DNA of 64,000 nucleotides from the NCBI GenBank assembly GCA_964577365.1, contig CAZNYP010000002.1, positions 1 through 64,000 on the forward strand. The letters are read 5' to 3'. Positions within the stretch are counted from its first letter, which is position 1. Each line of letters opens with the position of its first letter. The notes beneath the pieces are model-generated. The model worked only from the letters and a program-made list of their open reading frames with translations. It did not search any database and was not told the origin of the DNA. Shown in pieces: positions 35,358 to 43,922 of this stretch. The translations under genes and the position numbers were made by a program. The stretch is from JAGOVB01 sp964577365 (GTDB taxonomy: Bacteria > Patescibacteriota > Minisyncoccia > Phycocordibacterales > PALSA-1337).

Positions 35358-36146
35358 TTATCGTATCTCGTAGGTAATACTGACGTTTGAAGTAATTTTT
35401 TGATCTCCTGTTGGGATCTCAGGCGCCGCTGCTGGTCGAGCTGAGCCAACCTCCATCATCATGTCACCTCCCTTTGCGTAGTATGGGAAGTAATTTCCGT
35501 TTTCAGAGAAACTACTGATACGAACGAGTCGTACACCGAGCATATCTGCGAGGTCTTCAGCCTTTTGCTTTGCCTGCTCGATCGCAATCTCTCGAGCTTT
35601 TGCTTTCAGTTCATCCTGCTTTTCAACAGTAAATGAAATATTTCCTACATTTTCTACACCACTTGCAGTGACATCAGTGATGAGCTGGCCTACCTTTGTG
35701 AGATCGCGAACCCGGACCTCAATGGTCTGAGCCACCTCATATCCTACAAATGTTTGCTTTCCGCTCACACAGCGATACATATTACAATCTGCTCCAGTGT
35801 ATTCGTATTTTGGATTGATCGAGTATCCTACGTTTTTGATATCTGGCTCGAGGACACCTGCTTTCTTGACGATATCGAGTGCTTTGTTGATAGAAACTGC
35901 AGCTGCATCACGAGCAACGTTTACTGTCTTTGCAGTCTCGGTGACCCCAAAGCTAAATGTTGCAATGTCTGGAACTGCTACCTCTTCTCCCTCACCGCTT
36001 ACGGTGATGTAGTTGAGGTTATTTTGACCCCCTACGTACTTTATAGACTTCCACTCCTTTACTGATAATACGATTACATATAATGATAAGAGGACAGCAA
36101 GAATCGCGCCTGCTCCCAATAAAAATTGTTTGTTATTTCCTTCCAT
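35358..36146 (-). CDS. SIMPL-domain (DUF541) membrane-anchored protein
   Basis: A 262-residue protein with one N-terminal TM helix and a periplasm-facing SIMPL domain (ITVSGEGEEVAVPDIATFSFG, VGYEVAQTIEVRVRD, AREIAIEQAKQKAEDLA). Family members are linked to oxidative stress and envelope functions; the activity is unknown. TATGAT (36159-36154) ends seven bases before ATG 36146. That promoter lies inside the gene upstream. Confidence 0.85.
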   Translation of the reverse strand: MEGNNKQFLLGAGAILAVLLSLYVIVLSVKEWKSIKYVGGQNNLNYITVSGEGEEVAVPDIATFSFGVTETAKTVNVARDAAAVSINKALDIVKKAGVLEPDIKNVGYSINPKYEYTGADCNMYRCVSGKQTFVGYEVAQTIEVRVRDLTKVGQLITDVTASGVENVGNISFTVEKQDELKAKAREIAIEQAKQKAEDLADMLGVRLVRISSFSENGNYFPYYAKGGDMMMEVGSARPAAAPEIPTGDQKITSNVSITYEIR

Positions 36147-36753
36147 ACCCGCTATCATACACTATTTTCTTTCGCTCGTCTCCTGTGGCAGTCATAAAGG
36201 AAAGTTCGACTGCACAGAGCTCGATATGCTGGTCAGGAAAACTAGTTTTTGATCCATATTTTGTATCACCGACAAGTGGGTGTCCTATGTGTGAAAATTG
36301 GGCACGGATCTGGTGCTGCCGACCTGTTTCGAGAGTGATGCGCGCAACATTCCCCTTTGCAGTAAACGAAAGTTCGGCATACTGGCCGCGCGAGACCTCG
36401 TGGTCGTACACCTTTGTATAATTTTCCCTTTCATCGTGAACGAGAAAATTTTGCAGTGTGCCCGAAGCAGGCAACTCCCCTTCGACGAGCGCCTCGTATA
36501 TTTTCTCTACCGTGTGCTCGCGGAATTGTAGCGATAGACGTGATGCACCTTTTGATGTCTTTGCAAAAAGAGTGATGCCGCGGACATTGCGATCGAGCTG
36601 GTGGATCATACCGAGAAAGACATTGCCCGGTTTTTTGTATTTTTCTTTTATGTATTCTTTTACCTGGTCCTGTAGTGTATCGATAAGGACTCCTGCGGGT
36701 TTTGCCACAGCAATGAGATGATTGTCCTCATACAAAACAGTTATTTTTTCCAT
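36133..36753 (-). CDS. RluA-family pseudouridine synthase
   Basis: A 206-residue enzyme converting uridine to pseudouridine in rRNA or tRNA. The catalytic Asp lies in HQLDRNVRGI (usual form HRLDxxTSG), with ETGRQHQIRAQF and HPLVGDTKYG following. No S4 domain, so nearer to RluA/TruC than RluD. Start 36753 overlaps the methyltransferase gene by 13 bases. Confidence 0.9.
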   Translation of the reverse strand: MEKITVLYEDNHLIAVAKPAGVLIDTLQDQVKEYIKEKYKKPGNVFLGMIHQLDRNVRGITLFAKTSKGASRLSLQFREHTVEKIYEALVEGELPASGTLQNFLVHDERENYTKVYDHEVSRGQYAELSFTAKGNVARITLETGRQHQIRAQFSHIGHPLVGDTKYGSKTSFPDQHIELCAVELSFMTATGDERKKIVYDSGYGRK

Positions 36754-37535
36754 CGAGCAAATATTCCACACGGGAGGAGTCGGCCCCCATCTTTTTCCTC
36801 GATCGTGAGCTCCCCTTTTTCGATATCACCACCTAGGTCGAGGATATTGTTTGCGTATGCGATCGGAGAATACCCCGCTGCATATCCATTGATTAAAAAG
36901 AATGTCGGACTCTCCGAGAGGATTTTTTTGCAATTTTCAACGAGTGGGAGAAAATGCTGTTCGATCTTCCAGAGCTCATTGTTTGCACCATGACCAAACG
37001 AAGGCGGATCCATGATGATGCCGTCATAAAAATTACCCCGTTTTATCTCGCGCTCGACAAACACGCGCACATCCTCGACGATCCAGCGGATAGGACGGTC
37101 TGCGAGCCCAGAGGCTTCGGCATTTTCACGTGCCCATGTCACAGCTGCTTTTGATCCATCGATATGTACCACTTCTGCTCCTGCCTGTGCACAGGCGAGC
37201 GTTGCTCCTCCAGTATAACCAAAGAGGTTGAGCACCTTTTTCCCTTTGAGGTCGAGTGCACGGAGCCAGTCCCAATTACTTTTATGTTCTGGAAAAAGTC
37301 CTGTATGTTTGAATGCGGTTGGTTTTATAACAAATGTGAGTCCTCCGTATTCGATGTTCCATGACTTGGGAATTTCTTTTTTGAATTGCCATGTGTCGGT
37401 AAATACTGCCACTGCATCTTTCCACAACTCTGGTCGAAGCTTTGGCCAGAGAGCTTGCGGGTCGGGACGAGACATCACCACGTCTCCAAACCGTTCCAAT
37501 TTTTCATTGTCTCCAGAATCAATTAGTTCGTACAT
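36741..37535 (-). CDS. RlmI/RlmK-like SAM-dependent rRNA methyltransferase
   Basis: A 264-residue Rossmann methyltransferase. SAM-binding NLFGYTGGATLA, acidic HIDGSKAAV, and the MDPPSFGHG motif match the 23S rRNA m5C1962 methyltransferase group, but the PUA domain is absent. It overlaps both neighbours (17 and 13 bases), linking it to the pseudouridine synthase as an rRNA modification pair. Confidence 0.85.
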   Translation of the reverse strand: MYELIDSGDNEKLERFGDVVMSRPDPQALWPKLRPELWKDAVAVFTDTWQFKKEIPKSWNIEYGGLTFVIKPTAFKHTGLFPEHKSNWDWLRALDLKGKKVLNLFGYTGGATLACAQAGAEVVHIDGSKAAVTWARENAEASGLADRPIRWIVEDVRVFVEREIKRGNFYDGIIMDPPSFGHGANNELWKIEQHFLPLVENCKKILSESPTFFLINGYAAGYSPIAYANNILDLGGDIEKGELTIEEKDGGRLLPCGIFARWKK

Positions 37536-38967
37536 TTTTTCCAGCCTCTATCCCACTTATGACTTCAGTATTTCCATTTGAACCTTTTAGACCTATGACT
37601 ATTGGGACCTCTGCATATGTCTTGCCTGTAACGACACGTACAAATATTTGCCCTTTACGATCGATGAGTGCGCGAGTCGGGACCGTGAGCACATTTTCTT
37701 TTCGCGCTGTGAGAATATTGATATCTGCAGTCATACCCGAGCGGATACGAGGATCGGCGACGATAGAGAGAGTCACCTTGTAGGTCGGAATACCCTCAAT
37801 CACAGTCTCCGCAGGATCGATCTTTGAGACGGTAGCGGAGAAACTTGCAGTATCTCCATATGCATCGAGTCGTACAGTAGCGCTGTTTCCAACAGAGACT
37901 TTTGAAATATTTGACTCAGGTACAAACACCTCGATCTTGTAGCGATCTGCGGTCATCACAGAAAACACAACAGTGTTTGCGTTTACGGTTTCTCCGACAA
38001 CTGGTTCTACGAGTGTTACCACCCCATCAAACGGAGCGACGAGGGTCATCTTTTGTAGGACAGCCTCTTTTGTTGCAGCATCAGCTATCGCCTGTTCAGT
38101 CTTTGCGCGTTGCGCCTGGACGGACTGAGATGTGGAGCCAGCTTGTTTCAATACGAGATTTCCGCGTGCATCATCATACATAGCCTGTGCATCAATATAG
38201 TTTTTATTCAGCGTAGCAAAAGCGGTCTGTGCACCTGAGAGTGTTTGTTTGTCTGAGTTATCCCTTGCATACTGGTTCATTTTGTCGATTAGGGTCTTTG
38301 TCTTGGTGAGTGTCTCTCGTGTAAACGCAGAGACTTGGTCGACAGAAGGATTTGCGTTTACATATATATCATTCCAATTTTCTATTGACTCTTTGAGTGA
38401 GACACGCAAATTTTCTATTTCCTTTTTTCTGGTGTCACTAGATACATACAGTAGTAGTACAGGGTTGTACGAATCACCGTTTCTAAAAAGGGTATCAATG
38501 CTTTCAAAGAGCATGTCGTCGATCTGAGCAAATGTATCGCGTGCGGTATTTACGAGTGCGCGACTTTCGTTTGTATACGAAGCACCAGATATAGACAACT
38601 CTTCTCGTCGAGTACCCTTTTCGATTTCGTCGAGCTTGGCTCGTTCAGCAAGCACATTTGCCTGAGCGCTTTGATACACAGCTCTCGCCTCGCGACTATC
38701 GAGTGAGCCGAGGACCTGCCCTTTTACTACTGTATCTCCAACTTTTACACCGAGATACGCGAGTACGCCAGTATTTTCAAAAGCAAGATCTGCTTTTTCT
38801 TCTGGAGCGATTTTCCCTGTGACATCGATCTCCTGTACCACGTCAGCAAAAGCCACTTGGGCTGATTCAAAGGCGGCGTCATCTTTTCCCGATACGGATA
38901 GTACAACCACGAGGAGCACTACTACCACAAAGCCAATGATGGCGTATTTGTTCTTTAATTTCTTCAT
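37519..38967 (-). CDS. Membrane fusion protein (HlyD/AcrA-like)
   Basis: A 482-residue periplasmic-adaptor-type protein: one N-terminal TM helix, lipoyl half (GKIAPEEKADLAFENTGVL), a long coiled coil (about 100-290), the second lipoyl half (LVAPFDGVVTLVEPVVG) and the beta-barrel domain. No RND or ABC partner gene lies nearby. AAAGGA before the ATG is SD-like. Confidence 0.9.
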   Translation of the reverse strand: MKKLKNKYAIIGFVVVVLLVVVLSVSGKDDAAFESAQVAFADVVQEIDVTGKIAPEEKADLAFENTGVLAYLGVKVGDTVVKGQVLGSLDSREARAVYQSAQANVLAERAKLDEIEKGTRREELSISGASYTNESRALVNTARDTFAQIDDMLFESIDTLFRNGDSYNPVLLLYVSSDTRKKEIENLRVSLKESIENWNDIYVNANPSVDQVSAFTRETLTKTKTLIDKMNQYARDNSDKQTLSGAQTAFATLNKNYIDAQAMYDDARGNLVLKQAGSTSQSVQAQRAKTEQAIADAATKEAVLQKMTLVAPFDGVVTLVEPVVGETVNANTVVFSVMTADRYKIEVFVPESNISKVSVGNSATVRLDAYGDTASFSATVSKIDPAETVIEGIPTYKVTLSIVADPRIRSGMTADINILTARKENVLTVPTRALIDRKGQIFVRVVTGKTYAEVPIVIGLKGSNGNTEVISGIEAGKNVRTN

Positions 38968-39010
38968 TCCTTTGATTTTAAGCTTTTTTTGAGCTATAGT
39001 CTATAGCTAT

Positions 39011-40228
39011 ATGGATATCAGTGCGACCATCCTCTACGTATTTATATTTTGTAGTCTCTACATTCAGCTCTTTCTACTCATCACTTTTTTTGAGGAAGAG
39101 GAAGTAGGGACCAAAAAACAGGGCGAGCTACCGACCGTATCTATCACAATTCCCTGCTACAACGAGGGCAAGACCCTGGCAAAAACCATGCACTCGCTCT
39201 TTGCACTCAACTATCCAAAAGAGAAGCTGACTTTTTTCATTGTAAATGATGGGAGCACCGACGACACTGCGGTGGTAGCAGATTCATTTAAAAGCGAGCG
39301 TGTGACCGTCCTCCATCAAAAGAATGGTGGAAAATACACCGCACTCAACTATGGTATAAAAAACTCAAAAGCAGAGTTCGTCGGCTGTCTCGATGCAGAC
39401 TCCGAGGTACACCCCGATGCATTGCGCAATATGATCCCCCACTTCAAGCATCCCGATATCGTCGCCGTCACCCCCGCAATGGTCGTACACGATCCAAAAA
39501 ATATTCTACAGCTCATGCAGCGCGTCGAGTACCAGATCGGTGTCTTTGCGAAATGGGTGTATGGAAAACTCGATGCGATCCACGTCACCCCTGGGCCTTT
39601 TTCTATATTTCGACGAGATGTCTTTGAAAAAATCGGGTACTTTAGACACGCACACAACACAGAGGATATGGAGATCGCCTTTCGTATCCAGTCACACAGA
39701 CTAAAAATCGCAAATTGCCCGAATGCCTTTGTCTACACCATCACCCCAAACACCGTAAAGAAACTGTACAAGCAACGCGTACGATGGACCTATGGCTATT
39801 TGAAAAATCTGATCGACTACAGACACCTATTCCTCAATCCTCGATACGGAAACATGGGAATGCTCACTCTCCCCTTTGGTATGGTGTCGACCATGGCAGC
39901 TATATACATCTTTGCAAACTTTATCATTCATACTGCTGATTTTATTCATACAAATATATACAAATGGACCATCGTCGGTTTTCATCCAAAATTCAGTTTT
40001 TCGTTTGACTGGTTTTATATAAATACAAATCTCTACGTCCTTCTCTCGGTGATTGTCCTCGCATTTTCTGTGAGTATTATCCTCATCGGCAAAAAAATGA
40101 CGGTTGGCAATGCACGTCCGAGTAGAGACATCATATACTTTTCTGTATTTTATGGCTTCATTGCGCCACTCTGGGTGGGTAAGGCGGTGTACAACACTAT
40201 CCTTGCAAAAAAGACTCCGTGGAGATAA
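39011..40228 (+). CDS. Processive family 2 glycosyltransferase, membrane-bound
   Basis: A 405-residue GT2 enzyme. One N-terminal and about three C-terminal TM helices flank the catalytic domain: VSITIPCYNEG, NDGSTDD, LDADSE (DxD), the acceptor-site TEDMEIAF and QRVRW, the QxxRW motif of processive synthases such as BcsA and hyaluronan synthase. Probably makes or exports a surface polysaccharide; the sugar is unknown. TATAGT-like elements precede the ATG at variable spacing. Confidence 0.9.
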   Translation: MDISATILYVFIFCSLYIQLFLLITFFEEEEVGTKKQGELPTVSITIPCYNEGKTLAKTMHSLFALNYPKEKLTFFIVNDGSTDDTAVVADSFKSERVTVLHQKNGGKYTALNYGIKNSKAEFVGCLDADSEVHPDALRNMIPHFKHPDIVAVTPAMVVHDPKNILQLMQRVEYQIGVFAKWVYGKLDAIHVTPGPFSIFRRDVFEKIGYFRHAHNTEDMEIAFRIQSHRLKIANCPNAFVYTITPNTVKKLYKQRVRWTYGYLKNLIDYRHLFLNPRYGNMGMLTLPFGMVSTMAAIYIFANFIIHTADFIHTNIYKWTIVGFHPKFSFSFDWFYINTNLYVLLSVIVLAFSVSIILIGKKMTVGNARPSRDIIYFSVFYGFIAPLWVGKAVYNTILAKKTPWR

Positions 40229-40237
40229 GGTGTAGGA

Positions 40238-40909
40238 ATGAATATAAATATCCGCAAATACGTGATGGTGTTTGTCCTCACCTGTCTCATCTTTTTGACC
40301 ATATTTAGTGTGAGCAACTACATCAACAATAAAAAAATAGCTGAGATAAAACTCACCGAGGACAAGATCGCTATCGACATCCTATCACTCGAGACACAGT
40401 TCACTCTCCTCCAGGAAGCAAGCTGTAAAAAGATCCAGGGGACAATCCTCTCAGACGAGTTGAACACGCTCGGTGACCGTCTCTCGTATGCAGAATCCCA
40501 AGGGGTAAACGATCAAAACGTAAGCAACCTCAAAAAGTACTACTCGATCCTCCAGATCAAGGACTATATTTTAACCAAAAAGATTGCGGCTAAATGCCCT
40601 AACAAAGAAGAACCTGTACATACCGTACTTTATTTCTATTCAAATAAAAATAGCTGTGATGACTGCACAAAGACAGGCTTTGTCCTCACCCGTATCCGCC
40701 AGGCTTATCCAAATGTCCGTGTCTATTCATTTGACTACGATATAGATCTCAATGCAGTTGCCACACTCAGATCGATCTATGAGATACCGAATGAGCTCCC
40801 CGTACTCGTGATCAATGAAAAAGTTTTTTCAGGCTACAGAACCATAGAAGAACTGCAAGGACTGATGAAATTAAAGCCGACAGCAAGCAGTACGGACATA
40901 GTGCGTTGA
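40238..40909 (+). CDS. Membrane-anchored thioredoxin-fold protein with CxxC
   Basis: A 223-residue protein: TM helix (about 8-28), a helical segment with two Cys, then a thioredoxin-like domain (VLYFYSNKNSCDDC, VRVYSFDYDIDLN, ELPVLVINEKVF with a cis-Pro candidate). CDDC may be redox-active. It follows the glycosyltransferase by nine bases and its last 98 bases overlap the VKOR gene on the other strand. Confidence 0.75.
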   Translation: MNINIRKYVMVFVLTCLIFLTIFSVSNYINNKKIAEIKLTEDKIAIDILSLETQFTLLQEASCKKIQGTILSDELNTLGDRLSYAESQGVNDQNVSNLKKYYSILQIKDYILTKKIAAKCPNKEEPVHTVLYFYSNKNSCDDCTKTGFVLTRIRQAYPNVRVYSFDYDIDLNAVATLRSIYEIPNELPVLVINEKVFSGYRTIEELQGLMKLKPTASSTDIVR

Positions 40910-41255
40910 TCACGAAGAACTGTAGGTAGGTAAGGTACATTGAGAAAATAAATCCAAACGAGACGATTCCAGTCGCAAAGAGAAACAGCTCACGTCTCTT
41001 TAAATCGATAAAGAGAAACAGCACACTCAAGAATCCGATGTAGTAGAGAGCTCCGAGATAGGCTACCGGTATTCCAAACATGGTCGAATACTCGCTCGTT
41101 GTCACCTTTTCGCACCCACCGGTAAGCGTACATGGTGGAACCTCCCCTTTGTAGTGTTGCACCGAGAGGTACAGCGCATCAACCAGGCCGATGGCCCCGA
41201 GTACGAGCACTGCGATGAGTATCTTTTTAAATTTGGGTTGAAGATGCGACAGCAT
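40812..41255 (-). CDS. Vitamin K epoxide reductase (VKOR) family protein
   Basis: A 147-residue four-TM quinone-linked oxidase that reoxidises DsbA-type proteins. The loop Cys pair is in CTLTGGCEKV, and the active-site pair is CPYC. A conserved Ser/Thr-bearing stretch (TSEYSTMFGIPVAYLG) lies between. It overlaps the DsbA gene by 29 bases; together they form a disulfide-making pair without DsbB. Confidence 0.93.
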   Translation of the reverse strand: MLSHLQPKFKKILIAVLVLGAIGLVDALYLSVQHYKGEVPPCTLTGGCEKVTTSEYSTMFGIPVAYLGALYYIGFLSVLFLFIDLKRRELFLFATGIVSFGFIFSMYLTYLQFFVINALCPYCLLSALISSVLAVLLWFCSLKKLFH

Positions 41256-41865
41256 TTTGAATTAATGTTTTAAACTCTTCTGCTGAACGTGGACTCTCGA
41301 TCATCACTCCGTTGAGGAAAAATGTCGGCGTCCCCCGTACCCCAGATGCACTCCCTCCACGGTAGTCATCGTTTACCTTTTGACGCACTTCGCGAGAGAT
41401 GATATCGGTATCAAACTTTTTCACATCGAGACCGAGTCCCTGTGCATAAGTAGAAAATGTCTTTAGTGCATCTGCGCTATTTGCCCAGTCGTTTTGAGTT
41501 TCAAAGAGCACATCGTGCATCTCCCAGAACTTGCCCTGGATACCTGCCGCCTCGGCTGCCGCAGCTGCATAGTCGGCGTTTTTGTGAATCGTGATAAGTG
41601 GAAAATGTCGGTAGACGAAACGAATAGAGGTACTCGCGACCACCTCCTTTGCAATCGGATAAAAAGCAGCACATGCAGGACACTGAAAGTCACTGTATTC
41701 GACGAGAGTCACTGTCGAACTAGCTCCCTTTGACCAGTCCTCGGTAGAAACCGGAACTGTCAGTGTACCTGTAGGTGTTTTCTTGCCCCCGGTACTTGCC
41801 ATCATTCCCCATACGAGTAATGCAATCACTCCGAAAAATACGATCCAAAATATAATTCTATTCAT
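41227..41865 (-). CDS. DsbA-like thiol:disulfide oxidoreductase (BdbD type)
   Basis: A 212-residue exported or anchored oxidase: N-terminal hydrophobic helix, a thioredoxin fold with helical insert, active site FQCPACAAF, and cis-Pro GVRGTPTFF. It introduces disulfides into secreted proteins and is recharged by the adjacent VKOR. TATACT (41877-41872) is six bases before the ATG. Confidence 0.93.
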   Translation of the reverse strand: MNRIIFWIVFFGVIALLVWGMMASTGGKKTPTGTLTVPVSTEDWSKGASSTVTLVEYSDFQCPACAAFYPIAKEVVASTSIRFVYRHFPLITIHKNADYAAAAAEAAGIQGKFWEMHDVLFETQNDWANSADALKTFSTYAQGLGLDVKKFDTDIISREVRQKVNDDYRGGSASGVRGTPTFFLNGVMIESPRSAEEFKTLIQNAVASSTQI

Positions 41866-41877
41866 GCGGCTAGTATA

Positions 41878-42411
41878 TCAAAAGAGGTGGGAGAATAACA
41901 CTACCCCAGCCACCCCGAGCGCATTCATCAAAAAAGCAATGAAGAGAAACATTCTTGTTTGTACTCTTGATAGTCCCATGAGCACTATGCCAAATTCATC
42001 AGGAAGTGGTGAGGCGATGATCAGTGCACCGACTACTGGTGATAGCCACTTTAAAAATCCAAAGTGGAATGATCTGAAAAAAGACTTCCAGTGCGTATGC
42101 TTAAGCGCCTTCATCAAATGCATGGAAAAACGATCGCGAATAATATGAAAGAGTATATAATCACCCACCATTGCACCCAGCGCTCCGAATAAAATAACCC
42201 AGTGTGCTGGTAGTACTTGAGCGAGTTGTGCGAGGACGATAGCAGCTGGAGCGAGAGTGAAGGCAGATGTGAAAAAAATGCCCGCCAAAAACACATAGAA
42301 TATACTGTCTGCCCCCTGCAACACCCCGAGACTGACTACATAGAGACCCAGGACAAAAGTGAGGAGAATAATGCAGAAGTCAAAAAACAAATCTCGGTAG
42401 TATCTAGGCAT
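41878..42411 (-). CDS. Integral membrane protein, DedA/SNARE-associated-like
   Basis: A 177-residue protein with about five TM segments. GALGAMVGDYILFHIIRDRF followed by LKWLSPVVGALIIASPLPDE resembles the DedA/VTT pattern of a re-entrant Gly-rich segment and Pro-rich loop, but the match is partial. Lipid scrambling has been shown for some relatives; function here is inference. Its start overlaps rlmH by eight bases. Confidence 0.6.
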   Translation of the reverse strand: MPRYYRDLFFDFCIILLTFVLGLYVVSLGVLQGADSIFYVFLAGIFFTSAFTLAPAAIVLAQLAQVLPAHWVILFGALGAMVGDYILFHIIRDRFSMHLMKALKHTHWKSFFRSFHFGFLKWLSPVVGALIIASPLPDEFGIVLMGLSRVQTRMFLFIAFLMNALGVAGVVLFSHLF

Positions 42412-42799
42412 GGTGATAGGATTCGTTTTTAATTATAGTACACGCGCGATATATTTGCTCTGCCAAAATGAGCCTGACCAATTCATGAGGAAAAACTAAT
42501 TTTGAGAGGGACCACGTAAAATCGGCTCGATCTTTCACGCTTTGCTCTGCTCCGTACGCATCACCAATGATAAAAACGATGCGTTTACCACTATCCATAC
42601 ATCGTTTTTCAATGAATTGGGATAGCTCAACCGAGCTCAATTCCTTTCCACGCTCATCGAGGAGGATGACAAAGTCTTTTTCATCATACTCTATCTTTGT
42701 TTTCCATTCACATGGAAAATAGTGGTTGATTCTGTTTGTAAAATCAATCACCTTTTCATCTTTTATTTTGTCACCCGGAGAGCAGAACAGGAATTTCAT
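42404..42799 (-). CDS. rlmH: 23S rRNA pseudouridine-1915 N3-methyltransferase
   Basis: A 131-residue SPOUT methyltransferase. LLDERGKELSSVELSQF, FIIGDAYGAEQSVKDRA and the C-terminal LVRLILAEQIYRACTI with a final YHHA match RlmH. It modifies helix 69 of the ribosome. ATG 42799 overlaps the upstream stop as TAATG. Confidence 0.93.
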   Translation of the reverse strand: MKFLFCSPGDKIKDEKVIDFTNRINHYFPCEWKTKIEYDEKDFVILLDERGKELSSVELSQFIEKRCMDSGKRIVFIIGDAYGAEQSVKDRADFTWSLSKLVFPHELVRLILAEQIYRACTIIKNESYHHA

Positions 42800-43158
42800 T
42801 ATTTTCTTTTGTGGATCATGATGAGGTTCCCGTCTGGATCCTCGACGATTGCCATATAGCACACTGGGTTTTCCAATGTCTCCATAGCAAACTTTATATT
42901 TTTTTCTTTGAGCTCTTTGATAGCCTGGTCAAAGTCCTCTACTTCGAGTGCTGCTGTTCCTCCGTCTTTTCCCGGCTTGAACTCGCCCCACATACCGATA
43001 GAGAGCGCTGCACCAGGGCCGAGGTCGTACTCCACCCACTGTGCATCTACAGCTACCTCCGCTGGAGCTACGAGCCCCAAAACTCCTTCGTAAAATTTTC
43101 TCGAAATATTAAGATCTCTCACGATGTATGACACAAACGCAATTTCTTTTATTTTCAT
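42799..43158 (-). CDS. VOC-superfamily protein (glyoxalase/dioxygenase fold)
   Basis: A 119-residue two-module betaalphabetabetabeta protein (FVSYIVRDLNISRKFYEGVLGL, then VEDPDGNLIMIHKR). Metal ligands are incompletely conserved, so reaction cannot be assigned. TACAAT (43170-43165) is six bases before the ATG. First gene of a unit with rlmH. Confidence 0.85.
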   Translation of the reverse strand: MKIKEIAFVSYIVRDLNISRKFYEGVLGLVAPAEVAVDAQWVEYDLGPGAALSIGMWGEFKPGKDGGTAALEVEDFDQAIKELKEKNIKFAMETLENPVCYMAIVEDPDGNLIMIHKRK

Positions 43159-43227
43159 ATGTGAATTGTATCACCTTGACTATAAAAATAGGAGGTGTAG
43201 TATTTTTGATTGAGCCTTGCTCCAACC

Positions 43228-43410
43228 ATGAATAAAAACTGGATTGAAGACGGCAACCCTAACGGGAGCCGCCGAGAAGTCGAAATTGCAGACCGGATTC
43301 GCGAGCAATCGCGCCCCCAGACGCCCGAAGGAGATGCCGAGGGTTCGCGTCTCGCAAACCGGGCTAAGCCGATCGCAGTTGAAGCCGAACTCGCTCACCA
43401 GGGCGGCTAA
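43228..43410 (+). CDS. Small orphan protein, hydrophilic (60 residues)
   Basis: A polar, GC-rich frame (MNKNWIEDGNPNGSRREVE to AELAHQGG) with no family match. TTGACT (43176-43181) and TAGTAT (43198-43203) give a promoter, and a hairpin with seven T follows, so it stands alone as a transcription unit. Base composition is clearly GC-richer than flanking genes. Coding status rests on this framing. Confidence 0.5.
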   Translation: MNKNWIEDGNPNGSRREVEIADRIREQSRPQTPEGDAEGSRLANRAKPIAVEAELAHQGG

Positions 43411-43425
43411 TGCTTCCCAAACCCC

Positions 43426-43458
43426 ACGCGGAGCTCCACACGGAGCTCCGTCTTTTTT
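43426..43458 (+). terminator. Terminator of the 43.2 kb small gene
   Basis: CGGAGCTCC occurs twice, three bases apart (around 43429-43449); the self-complementary copies pair into a hairpin followed by TCTTTTTTT. The T run overlaps the stop codon of the converging gene. Confidence 0.75.
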
Positions 43459-43856
43459 TATTTCTCTGAGTCGATCAGCTTTCGTTTTCTCTCGCTTCCC
43501 CACCGATAGTTCCCGACACCACCTGCAGTCGGTACGACACGATGACATGGGATGAGCAACCCGATTTCGTTTTTGGCGATCGCACTCGCAACCGCGCGTA
43601 CTGCAGTAGGTTTTCCGATCATGCGCGCGACCTCGGTATATGTTTTTGTTTTGCCTTTTGGGATCTTGAGCAATGCACTCCACACTTTTTTCTGAAATAG
43701 AGTCCCTTTTAGATCGAGTCTGCTTTTATAAATATTTATCTTTCTACGAGGCAATTTTGGTATGGTTTTAGAAAAGTATAGTTTTGATATACCTCTTTCA
43801 GAATGAATCACGACATAGGTGCCGCACTCAATAGTTTGTAGGTCGTAGAAATTCAT
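43458..43856 (-). CDS. ogt: Methylated-DNA-protein-cysteine methyltransferase
   Basis: A 132-residue suicide repair protein removing O6-alkyl groups from guanine. The acceptor Cys is in IPCHRVV, with KIPKGKTKTYTEVARMIGKP and AVRAVASAIAKN before it. The N-terminal domain is short. TATAAT (43868-43863) is six bases before the ATG. Confidence 0.93.
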   Translation of the reverse strand: MNFYDLQTIECGTYVVIHSERGISKLYFSKTIPKLPRRKINIYKSRLDLKGTLFQKKVWSALLKIPKGKTKTYTEVARMIGKPTAVRAVASAIAKNEIGLLIPCHRVVPTAGGVGNYRWGSERKRKLIDSEK

Positions 43857-43870
43857 ACGCGGATTATACC

Positions 43871-43906
43871 AAAAAACAAACGCCGTCCCTCTGCGGGGAC
43901 GGCGTT
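43871..43906 (-). terminator. Terminator of orphan gene D
   Basis: ACGCCGTCCC/GGGACGGCGT stem (43880-43905) with a T-rich tail on the minus strand. Confidence 0.85.
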
Positions 43907-43922
43907 TTGCACAGAATGCGGA

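Noticed and set aside
43429..43449. Direct repeat CGGAGCTCC
   Set aside because: Explained by the self-complementary halves of a terminator hairpin with a T run.
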